The position numbers and the translations under genes are program-made. Positions 18,903 to 27,918 of a stretch of DNA of 30,717 nucleotides are shown one piece after another (within the stretch, counting starts at the first letter, position 1; each line of letters opens with the position of its first letter). Under the pieces are notes generated by a model. The model saw only the letters and a program-made list of their open reading frames with translations, made no database searches and had not been told where the DNA came from. The stretch is from Thiosocius sp963719025 (GTDB lineage: Bacteria > Pseudomonadota > Gammaproteobacteria > Chromatiales > Chromatiaceae), in NCBI GenBank assembly GCA_963719025.1, contig CAVRBK010000007.1:1-30717 (forward strand), in the 5' to 3' direction.

Positions 18903-19325
18903 ATGGCAATGACCATCCATGTCGACATCGTAAGCGCCGAAGGCCACCTGTTCTCTGGACAGGGCGAGATGATCTACGCGCCGGCGATAATGGGCGAGAT
19001 CGGTATCGCACCGCGCCACGCGCCGCTGGTTACCCAGCTCAAGCCGGGCGAGCTTCGGGTTGAGCACGGCGGTGGCAAGGCGCAGGAACATTTCTATGTC
19101 TCCGGCGGCATGATCGAAGTGCAGCCCTTCAAGGTGACCGTGCTGGCCGATACCGGCATCCGTGCCGCAGATCTTGACGAGGCCGCGGCGGAAGACGCGA
19201 AGCGTCGTGCCGAAGACGCGTTGGCCAACAGTGCGGCAGATATCGATCTGGCCAAGGCCCAGGTCGAATTGGCCGAAGCGGTTGCCCAGCTGCGAGCCAT
19301 CGAGCGCTTGCGCAAGACCCGTTAA
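18903..19325 (+). CDS. atpC: ATP synthase F1 subunit epsilon
   Basis: Epsilon is the small subunit at the base of the rotor that regulates ATP hydrolysis. The 140-residue product starts MAMTIHVDIVSAEGHLFSGQ and has the beta-sandwich motif GEIGIAPRHAPLVTQLKPGE and VSGGMIEVQPFKVTVLADT. It ends with the two-helix domain rich in Ala and Glu (AEDAKRRAEDALANSAAD) and RAIERLRKTR. The frame is intact. It is the last gene of the operon: a strong terminator lies 26 bp after its stop. Confidence 0.97.
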   Translation: MAMTIHVDIVSAEGHLFSGQGEMIYAPAIMGEIGIAPRHAPLVTQLKPGELRVEHGGGKAQEHFYVSGGMIEVQPFKVTVLADTGIRAADLDEAAAEDAKRRAEDALANSAADIDLAKAQVELAEAVAQLRAIERLRKTR

Positions 19326-19351
19326 ATTCATTCTTGCCGATGTTAGAATCA

Positions 19352-19384
19352 ACGGCCCTGACGTTCATCGTCAGGGCCGTTTTT
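19352..19384 (+). terminator. intrinsic terminator of the atp operon
   Basis: Perfect 12-bp arms ACGGCCCTGACG (19352-19363) and CGTCAGGGCCGT (19369-19380) enclose the 5-nt loop TTCAT and run into TTTTT (19380-19384). It directly follows atpC and should end the operon transcript, so the SlyD-like gene and glmUS need their own promoter. Confidence 0.95.
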
Positions 19385-19501
19385 CATTCCAATCAGGGCC
19401 CAATCAGCGATCGAGCCAACGAGCGCTGTGACACCCAATCCAAGATTCACTAATAGAATCACGAAACCCGCCGACAACAGTGCAGTAAGGGCAGAGTTCA
19501 G

Positions 19502-20002
19502 ATGACTGAAGAGATTATAAAACCGGGTAAATACGTTGCCCTGACCTACACGATCGTCGATGAAAAAGGCGACGTCGTTGAACAGCACGATGTCCCGCTG
19601 GGCTTCGTCTATGGCAGCGATACCGAACTGATAGGCGGTATGGACAAGGCCGTGGTCGGCAAGCGCGCCGGCGAGCGGGTCGAGGTCAGTGTCCCGCCAG
19701 AGCAGGGTTTCGGCCCGCATGATCCGAGCCTGACGTTCACCGACTCCATCGACAACGTTCCACCGCAATTCCGTTCGATCGGTGCGGAGGTGCAGATGCA
19801 GAACGATCAGGGTGAGGCCAAATCCTTCTATGTCACACGGATCGAAGATGGCCAGGTTACGGTAGACGGCAATCATCCGCTGGCGGGCAAGGCATTGACC
19901 GTACGCGTCAGCATTACCGAGGTGCGCGACGCACGCCCCGGTGAAGAAAAGACATCAGGCATTCATGCCGTACAGATGCCTGGTCCAACCAGTATCAACT
20001 GA
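19502..20002 (+). CDS. FKBP-type peptidyl-prolyl isomerase, SlyD-like, without a His-rich tail
   Basis: This 166-residue cytoplasmic protein has the SlyD/FkpB arrangement: an FKBP strand (ITKPGKY-like start, then VALTYTIVDEKGDVVEQ), the flap entry GSDTELIGGMDKAVVGKRAG, then the insert-in-flap domain with SVPPEQGFGPHDPSLTF. The chain returns to the FKBP fold around DGNHPLAGKALTVRVSITEV, where the GNHPLAGK motif is characteristic. It would catalyse proline isomerisation and act as a folding helper. The C-terminus (GEEKTSGIHAVQMPGPTSIN) lacks the Cys/His-rich nickel-binding tail of E. coli SlyD, so a metal role is unlikely. It is separated from atpC by a terminator and is followed 17 bp later by glmU. 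TAGAAT at 19454-19459 may be part of its promoter, though no -35 fits. Confidence 0.85.
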   Translation: MTEEIIKPGKYVALTYTIVDEKGDVVEQHDVPLGFVYGSDTELIGGMDKAVVGKRAGERVEVSVPPEQGFGPHDPSLTFTDSIDNVPPQFRSIGAEVQMQNDQGEAKSFYVTRIEDGQVTVDGNHPLAGKALTVRVSITEVRDARPGEEKTSGIHAVQMPGPTSIN

Positions 20003-20019
20003 GTGTAGAAGGAACCACA

Positions 20020-21381
20020 ATGGGCCTCGGAGTCATCATTCTTGCTGCTGGCCAGGGTACGCGGATGAAATCCGCCATGCCCAAGGTCTTACACCGGATC
20101 TCTGGCAAGTCCCTGCTCGGACACGTGATCGATTGCGCCCGTGCGCTGTCGCCCGACGAGATCGTGGTCGTGTATGGCCACGGCGGCGAACAGGTACGCG
20201 AGGCTTTTGCCGATCAGCCGGATCTGCGCTGGGCTGAACAGGCTGAACAACTGGGCACAGGCCATGCGGTGCAGCAGGCGATGCCGGCGCTGCGCAGCGC
20301 CGACCAGGTGTTGATTCTGTACGGCGATGTACCACTGACCCGCCCCGAGACGCTGCAGCAGCTGATCGACGCCGCACACAATGGTTTCGGCCTGCTGACC
20401 GTCACCCTCGATGATCCGACCGGCTATGGCCGGATCGTGCGCAACGAGGGTGGTCGCGTGCAGCGCATCGTCGAGCAGAAAGATGCCAGCGCCGAGGAAC
20501 TGACGATCACCGAGATCAATACCGGCATCATGTTCATGCCGCGTCACGAGTTGGCCCGCTGGCTCGATGGCCTGTCGAACAACAATGCACAGGGCGAGTA
20601 TTACCTGACGGATGTCCTCGCGACCGCCGTTGCTGACGGCTACGACATTCAGGTCGGTCAACCGGAGTCCGCCCTGGAGGCCGAGGGCGTCAACAATCGC
20701 CTGCAACTGGCAACCCTGGAGCGCGCACACCAACGCTGGATTGCCGACCAACTGATGACCGACGGTGTCACCCTGCGTGACCCGGCGCGGCTCGATGTGC
20801 GAGGACGTGTGCAACACGGCCAGGATGTCGAGATCGATGTCAACGTCGTGCTCGAGGGCGAGGTCACCCTCGGTGACCGCGTAACCATCGGCGCCAACTG
20901 CGTATTGCGCGACGCGCATATCGGAAATGATGTCGCGATCCTCGAAAATTGCGTGATCGAGGACGCCTCGGTGGGCGCAGCCAGCAAGATCGGGCCCTTC
21001 GCGCGGCTGCGGCCGGGTACTGAACTGCTCGGTCGCGCGCATGTCGGCAATTTCGTCGAGATCAAGAAATCGATCGTCGGACTCGGCTCAAAGGTAAACC
21101 ACCTCAGCTACATTGGTGACAGCGAGATCGGCGAAGGCGTGAACATCGGGGCCGGCACCATCACCTGTAACTACGATGGCGCGAACAAGCACAAGACCGT
21201 GATCTCGGACCATGCCTTTATCGGGTCGAACTCGGCGCTGGTGGCGCCGGTAACGATCGGGGTAAATGCGACCATCGGTGCCGGCTCGGTTATCGGCAAG
21301 GATGCGCCCGACGGGAAACTCACCCTGACCCGCGCGAAGCAGACGAGCCTGAACTGGCTGCGCCCGACCAAGAAGGCCTGA
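20020..21381 (+). CDS. glmU: GlmU, bifunctional N-acetylglucosamine-1-phosphate uridyltransferase / glucosamine-1-phosphate acetyltransferase
   Basis: GlmU performs the last two steps to UDP-GlcNAc, the precursor of peptidoglycan and lipopolysaccharide. The 453-residue product has the N-terminal pyrophosphorylase motif LAAGQGTRMKSAMPKVLH and the metal/sugar region LYGDVPLTRPETLQ. The C-terminal left-handed beta-helix of hexapeptide repeats starts near VTLGDRVTIGANCVLRDAHI. The acetyltransferase active-site region is KVNHLSYIGDSEIGEGVNIG, followed by AGTITCNYDGANKHKT. Length and order match the family and the frame is intact. AAGGA about 7 nt upstream supports the start. It is followed by glmS, an arrangement shared with many gammaproteobacteria. 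Confidence 0.97.
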   Translation: MGLGVIILAAGQGTRMKSAMPKVLHRISGKSLLGHVIDCARALSPDEIVVVYGHGGEQVREAFADQPDLRWAEQAEQLGTGHAVQQAMPALRSADQVLILYGDVPLTRPETLQQLIDAAHNGFGLLTVTLDDPTGYGRIVRNEGGRVQRIVEQKDASAEELTITEINTGIMFMPRHELARWLDGLSNNNAQGEYYLTDVLATAVADGYDIQVGQPESALEAEGVNNRLQLATLERAHQRWIADQLMTDGVTLRDPARLDVRGRVQHGQDVEIDVNVVLEGEVTLGDRVTIGANCVLRDAHIGNDVAILENCVIEDASVGAASKIGPFARLRPGTELLGRAHVGNFVEIKKSIVGLGSKVNHLSYIGDSEIGEGVNIGAGTITCNYDGANKHKTVISDHAFIGSNSALVAPVTIGVNATIGAGSVIGKDAPDGKLTLTRAKQTSLNWLRPTKKA

Positions 21382-21435
21382 TTGCGCCGGCCCAGCCGCC
21401 CCGCATTTTTGTTTTATTGAATTGGAGAAGTAGCC

Positions 21436-23262
21436 ATGTGCGGCATCGTTGGAGCCATTGCTGAACGCAACGTTGTCCCGATCCTGATGGAGGGACTGCG
21501 CCGTCTCGAGTACCGTGGCTACGACTCGGCCGGCATCGCCATCCGCAATGCGGCGGGCCATCTGCAGCGCATCCGTTCAGTCGGCAAGGTCGCCGAACTG
21601 CAGCACCTGCTCGATCAGGGCACGGTCGCAGGCACACTCGGTATCGCGCATACGCGCTGGGCCACCCACGGCATGCCCGCCGAGCGCAACGCGCATCCGC
21701 ACATGAGCGGCGAACATGTCGCGATCGTACACAACGGCATCATCGAGAATCACGCCGAACTGCGCAGTGAACTTGAGGCCCAGGGTTATACCTTCAACTC
21801 CGACACCGATACCGAGGTGATTGCGCATCTGCTGGCCGAGTTGCTGGGTCAGGGTCAGGATATCGCCGAGGCGACCCGCAATGCCATCGGGCGCCTGCTC
21901 GGTGCCTACGCGCTGGCGGTGATCCACCCGGAAGAGCCCGATCGCATGATCGTGACCCGTGCCGGCAGCCCCCTGGTCATCGGCATTGGGGTCGGTGAGC
22001 ACTTTATCGCCTCTGATGTGTTCGCCCTGTTGCCGGTCACCCAGCGTTTCATCTTTCTCGAAGAGGGTGATCTGGCCGAGATCCGGCGCGATGGTGTGAC
22101 CATCTTCGATGCCGCCGGCGAACCGGTCGAGCGCGAGATCCGCACCAGCCAGCTGTCGTCGTCGAGTGCCGAGAAAGGCCCCTACCGGCACTACATGCTG
22201 AAGGAGATCTACGAGCAGCCGGCAGTCATCGCCGAGACGCTCGAGGGTCGCATCCACAAGGGCAAGTTGCTCGAGGAGAGCTTCGGTCATGTCGCCAAAG
22301 ATCTGTTTGATCGCACCCGCGCGGTGCAGATCATCGCCTGCGGCACCAGCTATCATGCCGGCATGGTCGCGCGTTACTGGCTGGAAGAGGCCGGCATCCC
22401 GTGCCAGATCGAGGTCGCGAGCGAGTTTCGTTACCGTAAGACCGTGGTGCAGCCCGACACCCTGTTCGTGACGATTTCCCAGTCGGGGGAGACGGCCGAC
22501 ACGCTGGCCGCCCTGCGCGAGGCCAAGCAATCCGGCTATATCGGCAGCCTGGTGGTCTGCAACGTGCCCGAGAGCTCGCTGGTGCGCGAATCCGATGTGG
22601 CGCTGATGACCCGTGCCGGTCCGGAGATCGGCGTGGCCTCAACCAAGGCCTTTACCACCCAACTGGTGGCACTGCGCCTGGTGACCCTGGCGCTGGCCAA
22701 GCGCCGCGGCCTGGATGCCGCACAGGAGAAACACTGGGTCGACGAGCTGCAGGCCCTGCCGCGCCAGGTCGAGGTGGTGCTGAAGCTCAGCGACGCGATC
22801 GAGACGATGGCGCAATCCTTCGCCGACATGGATAACGCCCTGTTTCTCGGGCGCGGCACCTTCTACCCGATCGCGATGGAAGGCGCGCTGAAGCTCAAGG
22901 AGATCTCGTATATCCATGCCGAGGCCTACCCGGCGGGCGAACTCAAACACGGGCCGCTGGCCCTGGTCGACGAGCGTATGCCGGTGGTCTGCGCCCTGCC
23001 CGACGACCCGCTGCTGGAGAAGGTGCTGTCCAATCTGCAGGAGGTTCGCGCGCGTGGCGGAGAGCTGTTCCTGTTCAGCGACAAGACGGTGAAGATCTCG
23101 CTCGACCGCTACCAGAATCTGACGCTGGACGACATCTGCGCGGGCACGGCGCCGATCGTTTACACGATCCCGCTGCAGCTGTTGTCATATCACGTGGCTA
23201 TCCTCAAGGGTACCGACGTCGATCAGCCCCGCAATCTCGCCAAGTCGGTGACCGTGGAGTAG
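21436..23262 (+). CDS. glmS: GlmS, glutamine--fructose-6-phosphate aminotransferase (isomerizing)
   Basis: GlmS makes glucosamine-6-phosphate from fructose-6-phosphate and glutamine, the entry step for UDP-GlcNAc. The 608-residue product starts MCGIVGAIAERN, so Cys2 becomes the N-terminal nucleophile of the glutaminase domain. The motif RRLEYRGYDSAGIAI and the HTRWATHG region follow. The two SIS sugar-isomerase domains are marked by CGTSYHAGMVARYWLEEAGI with VTISQSGETADTLAAL, and by LGRGTFYPIAMEGALKLKEI. The usual end DQPRNLAKSVTVE is present. The frame is intact. GGAG before the ATG is the ribosome binding site. The gap from glmU is 54 bp, with no terminator, so the two are likely one operon. 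Confidence 0.98.
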   Translation: MCGIVGAIAERNVVPILMEGLRRLEYRGYDSAGIAIRNAAGHLQRIRSVGKVAELQHLLDQGTVAGTLGIAHTRWATHGMPAERNAHPHMSGEHVAIVHNGIIENHAELRSELEAQGYTFNSDTDTEVIAHLLAELLGQGQDIAEATRNAIGRLLGAYALAVIHPEEPDRMIVTRAGSPLVIGIGVGEHFIASDVFALLPVTQRFIFLEEGDLAEIRRDGVTIFDAAGEPVEREIRTSQLSSSSAEKGPYRHYMLKEIYEQPAVIAETLEGRIHKGKLLEESFGHVAKDLFDRTRAVQIIACGTSYHAGMVARYWLEEAGIPCQIEVASEFRYRKTVVQPDTLFVTISQSGETADTLAALREAKQSGYIGSLVVCNVPESSLVRESDVALMTRAGPEIGVASTKAFTTQLVALRLVTLALAKRRGLDAAQEKHWVDELQALPRQVEVVLKLSDAIETMAQSFADMDNALFLGRGTFYPIAMEGALKLKEISYIHAEAYPAGELKHGPLALVDERMPVVCALPDDPLLEKVLSNLQEVRARGGELFLFSDKTVKISLDRYQNLTLDDICAGTAPIVYTIPLQLLSYHVAILKGTDVDQPRNLAKSVTVE

Positions 23263-23381
23263 CTAAGCGCTGGCGCCTTCTCGGCCGTATCCCTGCCGTT
23301 CGGTGCCCTGACCTCGCGCCTGTGGATCCCGGTAGATCGCATGGTTGCCGACCTGATGGCGTTCGGCGGATGGTCTTTTGC

Positions 23382-25037
23382 TCAGATGGTGAACCTGGTC
23401 GCAATTGTCTGAAGGTTCGCCGCCAGACGTGCCTGCTGCGTGCTCGCCACCGCGGTTTGTTCGGCGCCATCTGCCGAGGCGGATGAGAGATCGCGGATCG
23501 TGACGATGTTGCGATTGATGTCTTCCGCCACCGTGCCTTGTTCCTGCGCGGCCGTCGCGATCTGCTCGTTCATCGCCTTGATCTGTGCCACTGCCTGGTT
23601 GATCCCGTCCAGGGCCTGATCGGCACGTTCGACCTGCTCGAGACCGTGTTTCGCCTTGGCCTGTCCCTTCTCCATGGCCCCTGCAGCACGCTTCGCACCT
23701 TGCTGCAGGCCCTCGATCATGCGCTGGATCTCCCGGGTGGAATCCTGCGTGCGGCCGGCCAGGGTGCGCACCTCGTCAGCCACCACCGCAAACCCGCGCC
23801 CCTGTTCACCGGCACGCGCCGCCTCGATGGCCGCGTTCAATGCCAGCAGGTTGGTCTGTTCGGCGATGCCGCGAATCACATCCAGTACGCCACCGATGCT
23901 TTCGCTCTCCGCCTCCAGCTGATGAATCACCTCGGCAGCCTGCCGCACCTCGTCGGCCAGGCTCTGCGTGGCGCTCAAGGCCAATGCCGCGAGTTCCCTC
24001 CCCTCATCGGCCTTTACGTCGGCCTCGTTGGCGGCCGTTTTGGCGATCGCCGCGGTTTGCGCCACATCCTGAACGGTAGCGGCCATCTGGTTCATCGCCG
24101 TTGCCACCTGCTCCGCCCCGGACAACTGTTCGCGGGTACGTGCACTGGACTGTTCGGTGATCACCGAGGTCTCCTCCGCCGCCGCGGCCAGTTGGCTGGT
24201 GGAACTCGTCAATTCGCTGATGACCTCGTGGAAGCGACCGCCCATGGCGTTGAAGGCGGCCGCGATCCGGCCAAGTTCGTCCTTACCCCGATAATCACAG
24301 CGCGCGGTCAGGTTGCCGGCGGCCAGCTCTGCCGACGCGGTGCTCAACCGGTCGACGGCCTCGCCGACGCCACGAATCGTCACGAAGGCGAGCAGACTCA
24401 ACAGCCCGATACTCGCCAAAATCAAGCCGATAGAGATGTTCTGTACCATCAGGCCGCGTTCGACCTGGGTATCGTGCACCGCCTTGGCGGTGTCGAGCTG
24501 ATACTGCAGGAGCTTGCCAACGGCTTTGTGTGCCTTGAGGAAGGCAGGGTTGGTTTCTTCCAGCAGGATCCGTGTCGCTTCCAGGTAGTTTCCGCCTTGA
24601 AGGGCGGCGACGACCGGTTTCACGCCGTCATTGACGAACGCGAGACGTTGTTGGGCAAATGCCTCGGCCAGTACCCGCTCTTCTTTGGTCAATTTGCCAG
24701 AAATGTATGATGCCCACGCCTCATCCATCCGCCCGATATTTTTTTCTGCGCTACGGGTGTGCAGGCCGATGTCGTGTTTATGCCATTTCTCGGTCTTTGA
24801 GCCGGGCTCATGCTGCAGTCCAAACACCAGCATGCTGCGGATCGCATGCATTCGATCGATGATATTGTTCAATCGACTCGTCGGCACCAGGCGCTGTTCG
24901 TAAGCCCGCTCCAGCGAGGCCTGCCCCACATGCATGGCGCTCACACCCAAGGCGCCGATTATCAACATCAGAAGTGCCGCGAACCCAACCAGGAACGACA
25001 GCCGGGCCTTGAGGGTGAATCGACTGAGAAAAGTCAT
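23382..25037 (-). CDS. methyl-accepting chemotaxis protein with four-helix-bundle-like sensor and HAMP
   Basis: This is a membrane chemoreceptor of 551 residues that passes ligand signals to CheA/CheW. TM1 is about residues 13-35 (LSFLVGFAALLMLIIGALGV). The periplasmic part (~36-198) is helical and looks like a 4HB_MCP-type module. TM2 is ~199-221 (NISIGLILASIGLLSLLAFV). HAMP covers ~220-270 (LAAGNLTARCDYRGKDELGR). The signalling hairpin is unmistakable: IAEQTNLLALNAAIEAARAG, then EQGRGFAVVADEVRTLAGRT. No C-terminal NWETF-type pentapeptide is present. The ligand is unknown; the sensor part has several His and Met residues, but no c-heme motif. It ends 119 bp from glmS on the opposite strand and is divergent from the kinase gene. 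No other chemotaxis gene lies in the window. Confidence 0.93.
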   Translation of the reverse strand: MTFLSRFTLKARLSFLVGFAALLMLIIGALGVSAMHVGQASLERAYEQRLVPTSRLNNIIDRMHAIRSMLVFGLQHEPGSKTEKWHKHDIGLHTRSAEKNIGRMDEAWASYISGKLTKEERVLAEAFAQQRLAFVNDGVKPVVAALQGGNYLEATRILLEETNPAFLKAHKAVGKLLQYQLDTAKAVHDTQVERGLMVQNISIGLILASIGLLSLLAFVTIRGVGEAVDRLSTASAELAAGNLTARCDYRGKDELGRIAAAFNAMGGRFHEVISELTSSTSQLAAAAEETSVITEQSSARTREQLSGAEQVATAMNQMAATVQDVAQTAAIAKTAANEADVKADEGRELAALALSATQSLADEVRQAAEVIHQLEAESESIGGVLDVIRGIAEQTNLLALNAAIEAARAGEQGRGFAVVADEVRTLAGRTQDSTREIQRMIEGLQQGAKRAAGAMEKGQAKAKHGLEQVERADQALDGINQAVAQIKAMNEQIATAAQEQGTVAEDINRNIVTIRDLSSASADGAEQTAVASTQQARLAANLQTIATRFTI

Positions 25038-25361
25038 CTGCTCTTTATCTCTGAATGGATGAGGTGTGGTTTGGTCGCGCTATCCGTCCAGGCAAGCCGG
25101 CGGAACCGCGAGCGAAACGATTAAAACCGCGGGACCGTGGTGCCTGGAGTAGGTCTCGGCGTAAACACAGCGATCTTTACCCCGGCGTGCCCGACAATCT
25201 TTCCGTCGTGGCTCCCGACGGCGTCGGCGTCGTACACTGCAGTCACTTTCCGTCACCCGCAACCAGGGCGCCATGCATCGCGGTCTCGCACCCCCAACCG
25301 AACCCGACCGGCAGTGAGCGAAGGTTCGACGACATCGTTCAGCAGGCCGAGCAGCTGGCCG
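25038..25361. other. 324-bp interval between the divergent chemoreceptor and kinase genes
   Basis: This gap should hold the promoters of both flanking genes. On the plus strand TACACT at 25233-25238 could be a weak -10. On the minus strand no convincing sigma28 (TAAA...GCCGATAA) or sigma70 promoter was found for the chemoreceptor. An ATG at 25273 (MHRGLAPPTEPD), preceded by AGGG, opens a short frame that ends after 14 codons. With one base error it could be the true kinase start, extending that protein by about 30 residues. Confidence 0.4.
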
Positions 25362-27918
25362 ATGTTCGTGGGTCTGTGTGTTGCCCTGACCCTGTTGCTG
25401 GGTGCCGTGATCGTGGTGCATTTTTATATCGACTACCGTGCCGACCGGACCCGCCGTGATACCACCGAGACACTCAACGTCGAGCTGGGTCGACGCGCAT
25501 TGGTCGCGGATATCTCGGCGGTCACGACCGATCTGATGTTCCTTGGGCGGCTGATCGAAAACCTCAGTTTCGACGCGGCGTTGGCCGAAGGCCGGCGCAA
25601 TTACCTGGCCGAGGTGTTCGTCACCTTCGCGCGCGAAAAAGGCATGTACGACCAGATTCGGTTTATCGACATCCGCGGCCGCGAGGTCGTTCGGGTCAAC
25701 CTGGCCGATGGCGTTCCTGCGCTGGTTGATCCGGCCCGGCTGCAGGACAAATCGAACCGCTACTATGTCGACAAGGCGCTGCGCCTGCGCAGCGGCCAGG
25801 TCTATCTTTCCCCGTTCGATCTGAACGTCGAGGACGGCACCCTCGAACAACCGATCAAGCCGGTGCTGCGCTTCGCCACCCCGGTCTTTGACGCCGACGG
25901 CAACCGCCAGGGCCTGGTGGTGCTGAACTACCTGGGAGAGCGACTGCTCGAACGTTTCCGCCAGGCGGCGGCGAACATTGCCGACCATGTGCAGTTGCTC
26001 AATGGCGCCGGGTACTGGTTGAGCAGTCCGCGACCGAATGAGGCCTGGGGTTTCATGTACGGCCGCGAGGACACGTTCAGGCGCCGCTTCCCCGCCGCCT
26101 GGCGGCACATCGCCGATGATGTCGAAGGTCAATTTGCAACCCCCAACGGTCTTTTCACCTACGCCACGGTATGGCCGGCGGCGCGGGCCGCGGTCGCACT
26201 GCCACCGGGCCGGGTAGCGACCGCGCAGGGTGAGGCATGGAAGGTGGTCTCGCATGTCAGCCTGGACGTCGCATCGCTCGGGCTGGGCACCTTCGTACGG
26301 CGGCATGTCGGTCTTTATCTGGGCATCCTTGGCCTGCTGACGCTGCTCGCCTGGCTGGTCGCCAGCGCCAATGTGCACAGGCGTGCCGCGGAATCACAGC
26401 GCGCCTATGAACAGCGCTTCCGTCAGACCCTGGAAGATATCGAGCTGGCGGCGCTGATGGTCGATCTGCGTGGTCGGCTGACGTTCTGCAATCACTACCT
26501 GCTGGCGTTGACCGGCTGGCGCGGCGAAGAGGTGATCGGCCGCACCTGGCTGGAGCGTTTCGTGCCCCAGGAACAGCGCGCGATGGTGCGTCGCGTCATC
26601 GACCGCCTGGCGCAGCACGGCGAACTGCCGGCCGAGTTCGAGGGTGAGGTCTGCACCCGTGATGGCGAACGTCGCCTGATCGCCTGGAACAACACCCTGG
26701 CACGTGACGCCGAGGGACGGATCATCGGCCTTACCGCGATCGGCGAAGACGTTACCGAGCGGCGACGCACCGAGGACCAGGTGCGCAAGCTGTCGCAGGC
26801 GGTGGAGCAGAGTCCGGCGATTGTGGTGATCACCGACCGCAGTGGTCGGATCGAGTACGTGAATCGAAAATTTACCGAGGTCACCGGGTATTCCTTTGCC
26901 GAGGTAAAGGGTGAAAATCCGCGCCTGCTCAAATCCGGTGAGACCGCGCCGGACGAGTACCAGCGCCTGTGGGAGGCACTCGAGGCCGGTGGTGAATGGC
27001 GCGGTGAGTTCCACAATCAGCGAAAGGACGGCTCGCTGTACTGGGAGGCCGCTGTGATCTCGGCGCTGCGCGATATCGACGGTGGTGTGACCCATTTTCT
27101 CGCGGTGAAAGAGGACATCACCGAGCGCAAGCGCCTGGAAAACGAGGTGGATACACGCAACCAGGAGCTCGCCCGGGCGCAGGCGCTGGCGGCGATGGGG
27201 CAGATGTCGACCATGCTGGCGCACGATCTGCGCAATCCTCTGTCGTCGGTCAAGATGGCGGTGCAGATTCTCGGCAAGCAGGCGACCGGCGAGGAGGCCC
27301 GTGAGCTTGCGAGCATCGGCCAGGAACAGATCCACTACATGGAAGACATCATCACCGACATGCTCACCTACTCGCGGCCGGGCGAGATGAAGGTGGCCTG
27401 GCTGAACGCGGAGAAACTGCTGGATGGTGTGATCGGCACCGTGCGTCGGCGCATCGCGGAATATGGCTGCCGAGGTCACGATCGACTGCCAGCCTGGCCT
27501 GCCGACCTTTCCGGGTGACGCGTCGAAACTGCGCCAGCTGTTATCCAACCTGTTGGTAAACGCCCTGCAGGCCACCACGGCGCGGCCGGTGAGCGAGCGT
27601 GCCGTAACGGTCAGCGTCAGGCTGCTCGATCGTACGGATGGGCGACGGGTCGGATTCTGGATCTGCGACAACGGCCAGGGTATCGATCCCGAGGTGCGTG
27701 AGCGCCTGTTCGAGCCGTTTTTCACCACCCGCACCAAGGGCACGGGCCTGGGCCTGGCGATCGTGCGTCAGCTGGTCGATCTGCACGGCGGCTCGGTCGC
27801 GCTGTCGGACAACGACCCGTCGGGGACCTGCGCGGTGCTAACCTTGCCGGTAACACCGCTGGCCGCATTGCGGCCGGCACAGCAGGCAGACTGGGAAAGC
27901 GAGAGGACGGCATCGTGA
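25362..27918 (+). CDS. membrane sensor histidine kinase (periplasmic Cache-like domain, two PAS domains), one frame break
   Basis: Numbering is from the ATG at 25362. TM1 is residues 2-23 (VGLCVALTLLLGAVIVVHFY). The periplasmic domain spans ~24-310 and has the double-Cache-like stretch LQDKSNRYYVDKALRLRSGQ with VYLSPFDLNVEDGTLEQP and VLNYLGE. TM2 is ~316-336. PAS1 (~350-468) and PAS2 (~475-592) each end in the DxTER linker. The HisKA box is LAHDLRNPLSSVK with His621. After one extra base near 27467, the ATPase part shows the N box QLLSNLLVNALQA, G1 DNGQGID and FEPFFTTRTKGTGLGLAIV. Corrected length is about 851 residues. The stop overlaps the regulator's start by 4 nt. The start is uncertain: no clear ribosome binding site precedes it and the frame stays open upstream to 25137. 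The signal sensed is unknown. Confidence 0.88.

Noticed and set aside
23263..23412. An open stretch of about 49 codons continuing in frame after the glmS stop
   Set aside because: It has no start signal, overlaps the end of the chemoreceptor on the other strand, and long open frames are common at this GC content. It resembles nothing I recognise.
25038..25140. A flagellar sigma28 promoter for the chemoreceptor
   Set aside because: TAAT-like and GACGGATAG-like pieces exist on the minus strand, but their spacing is about twice what sigma28 requires.
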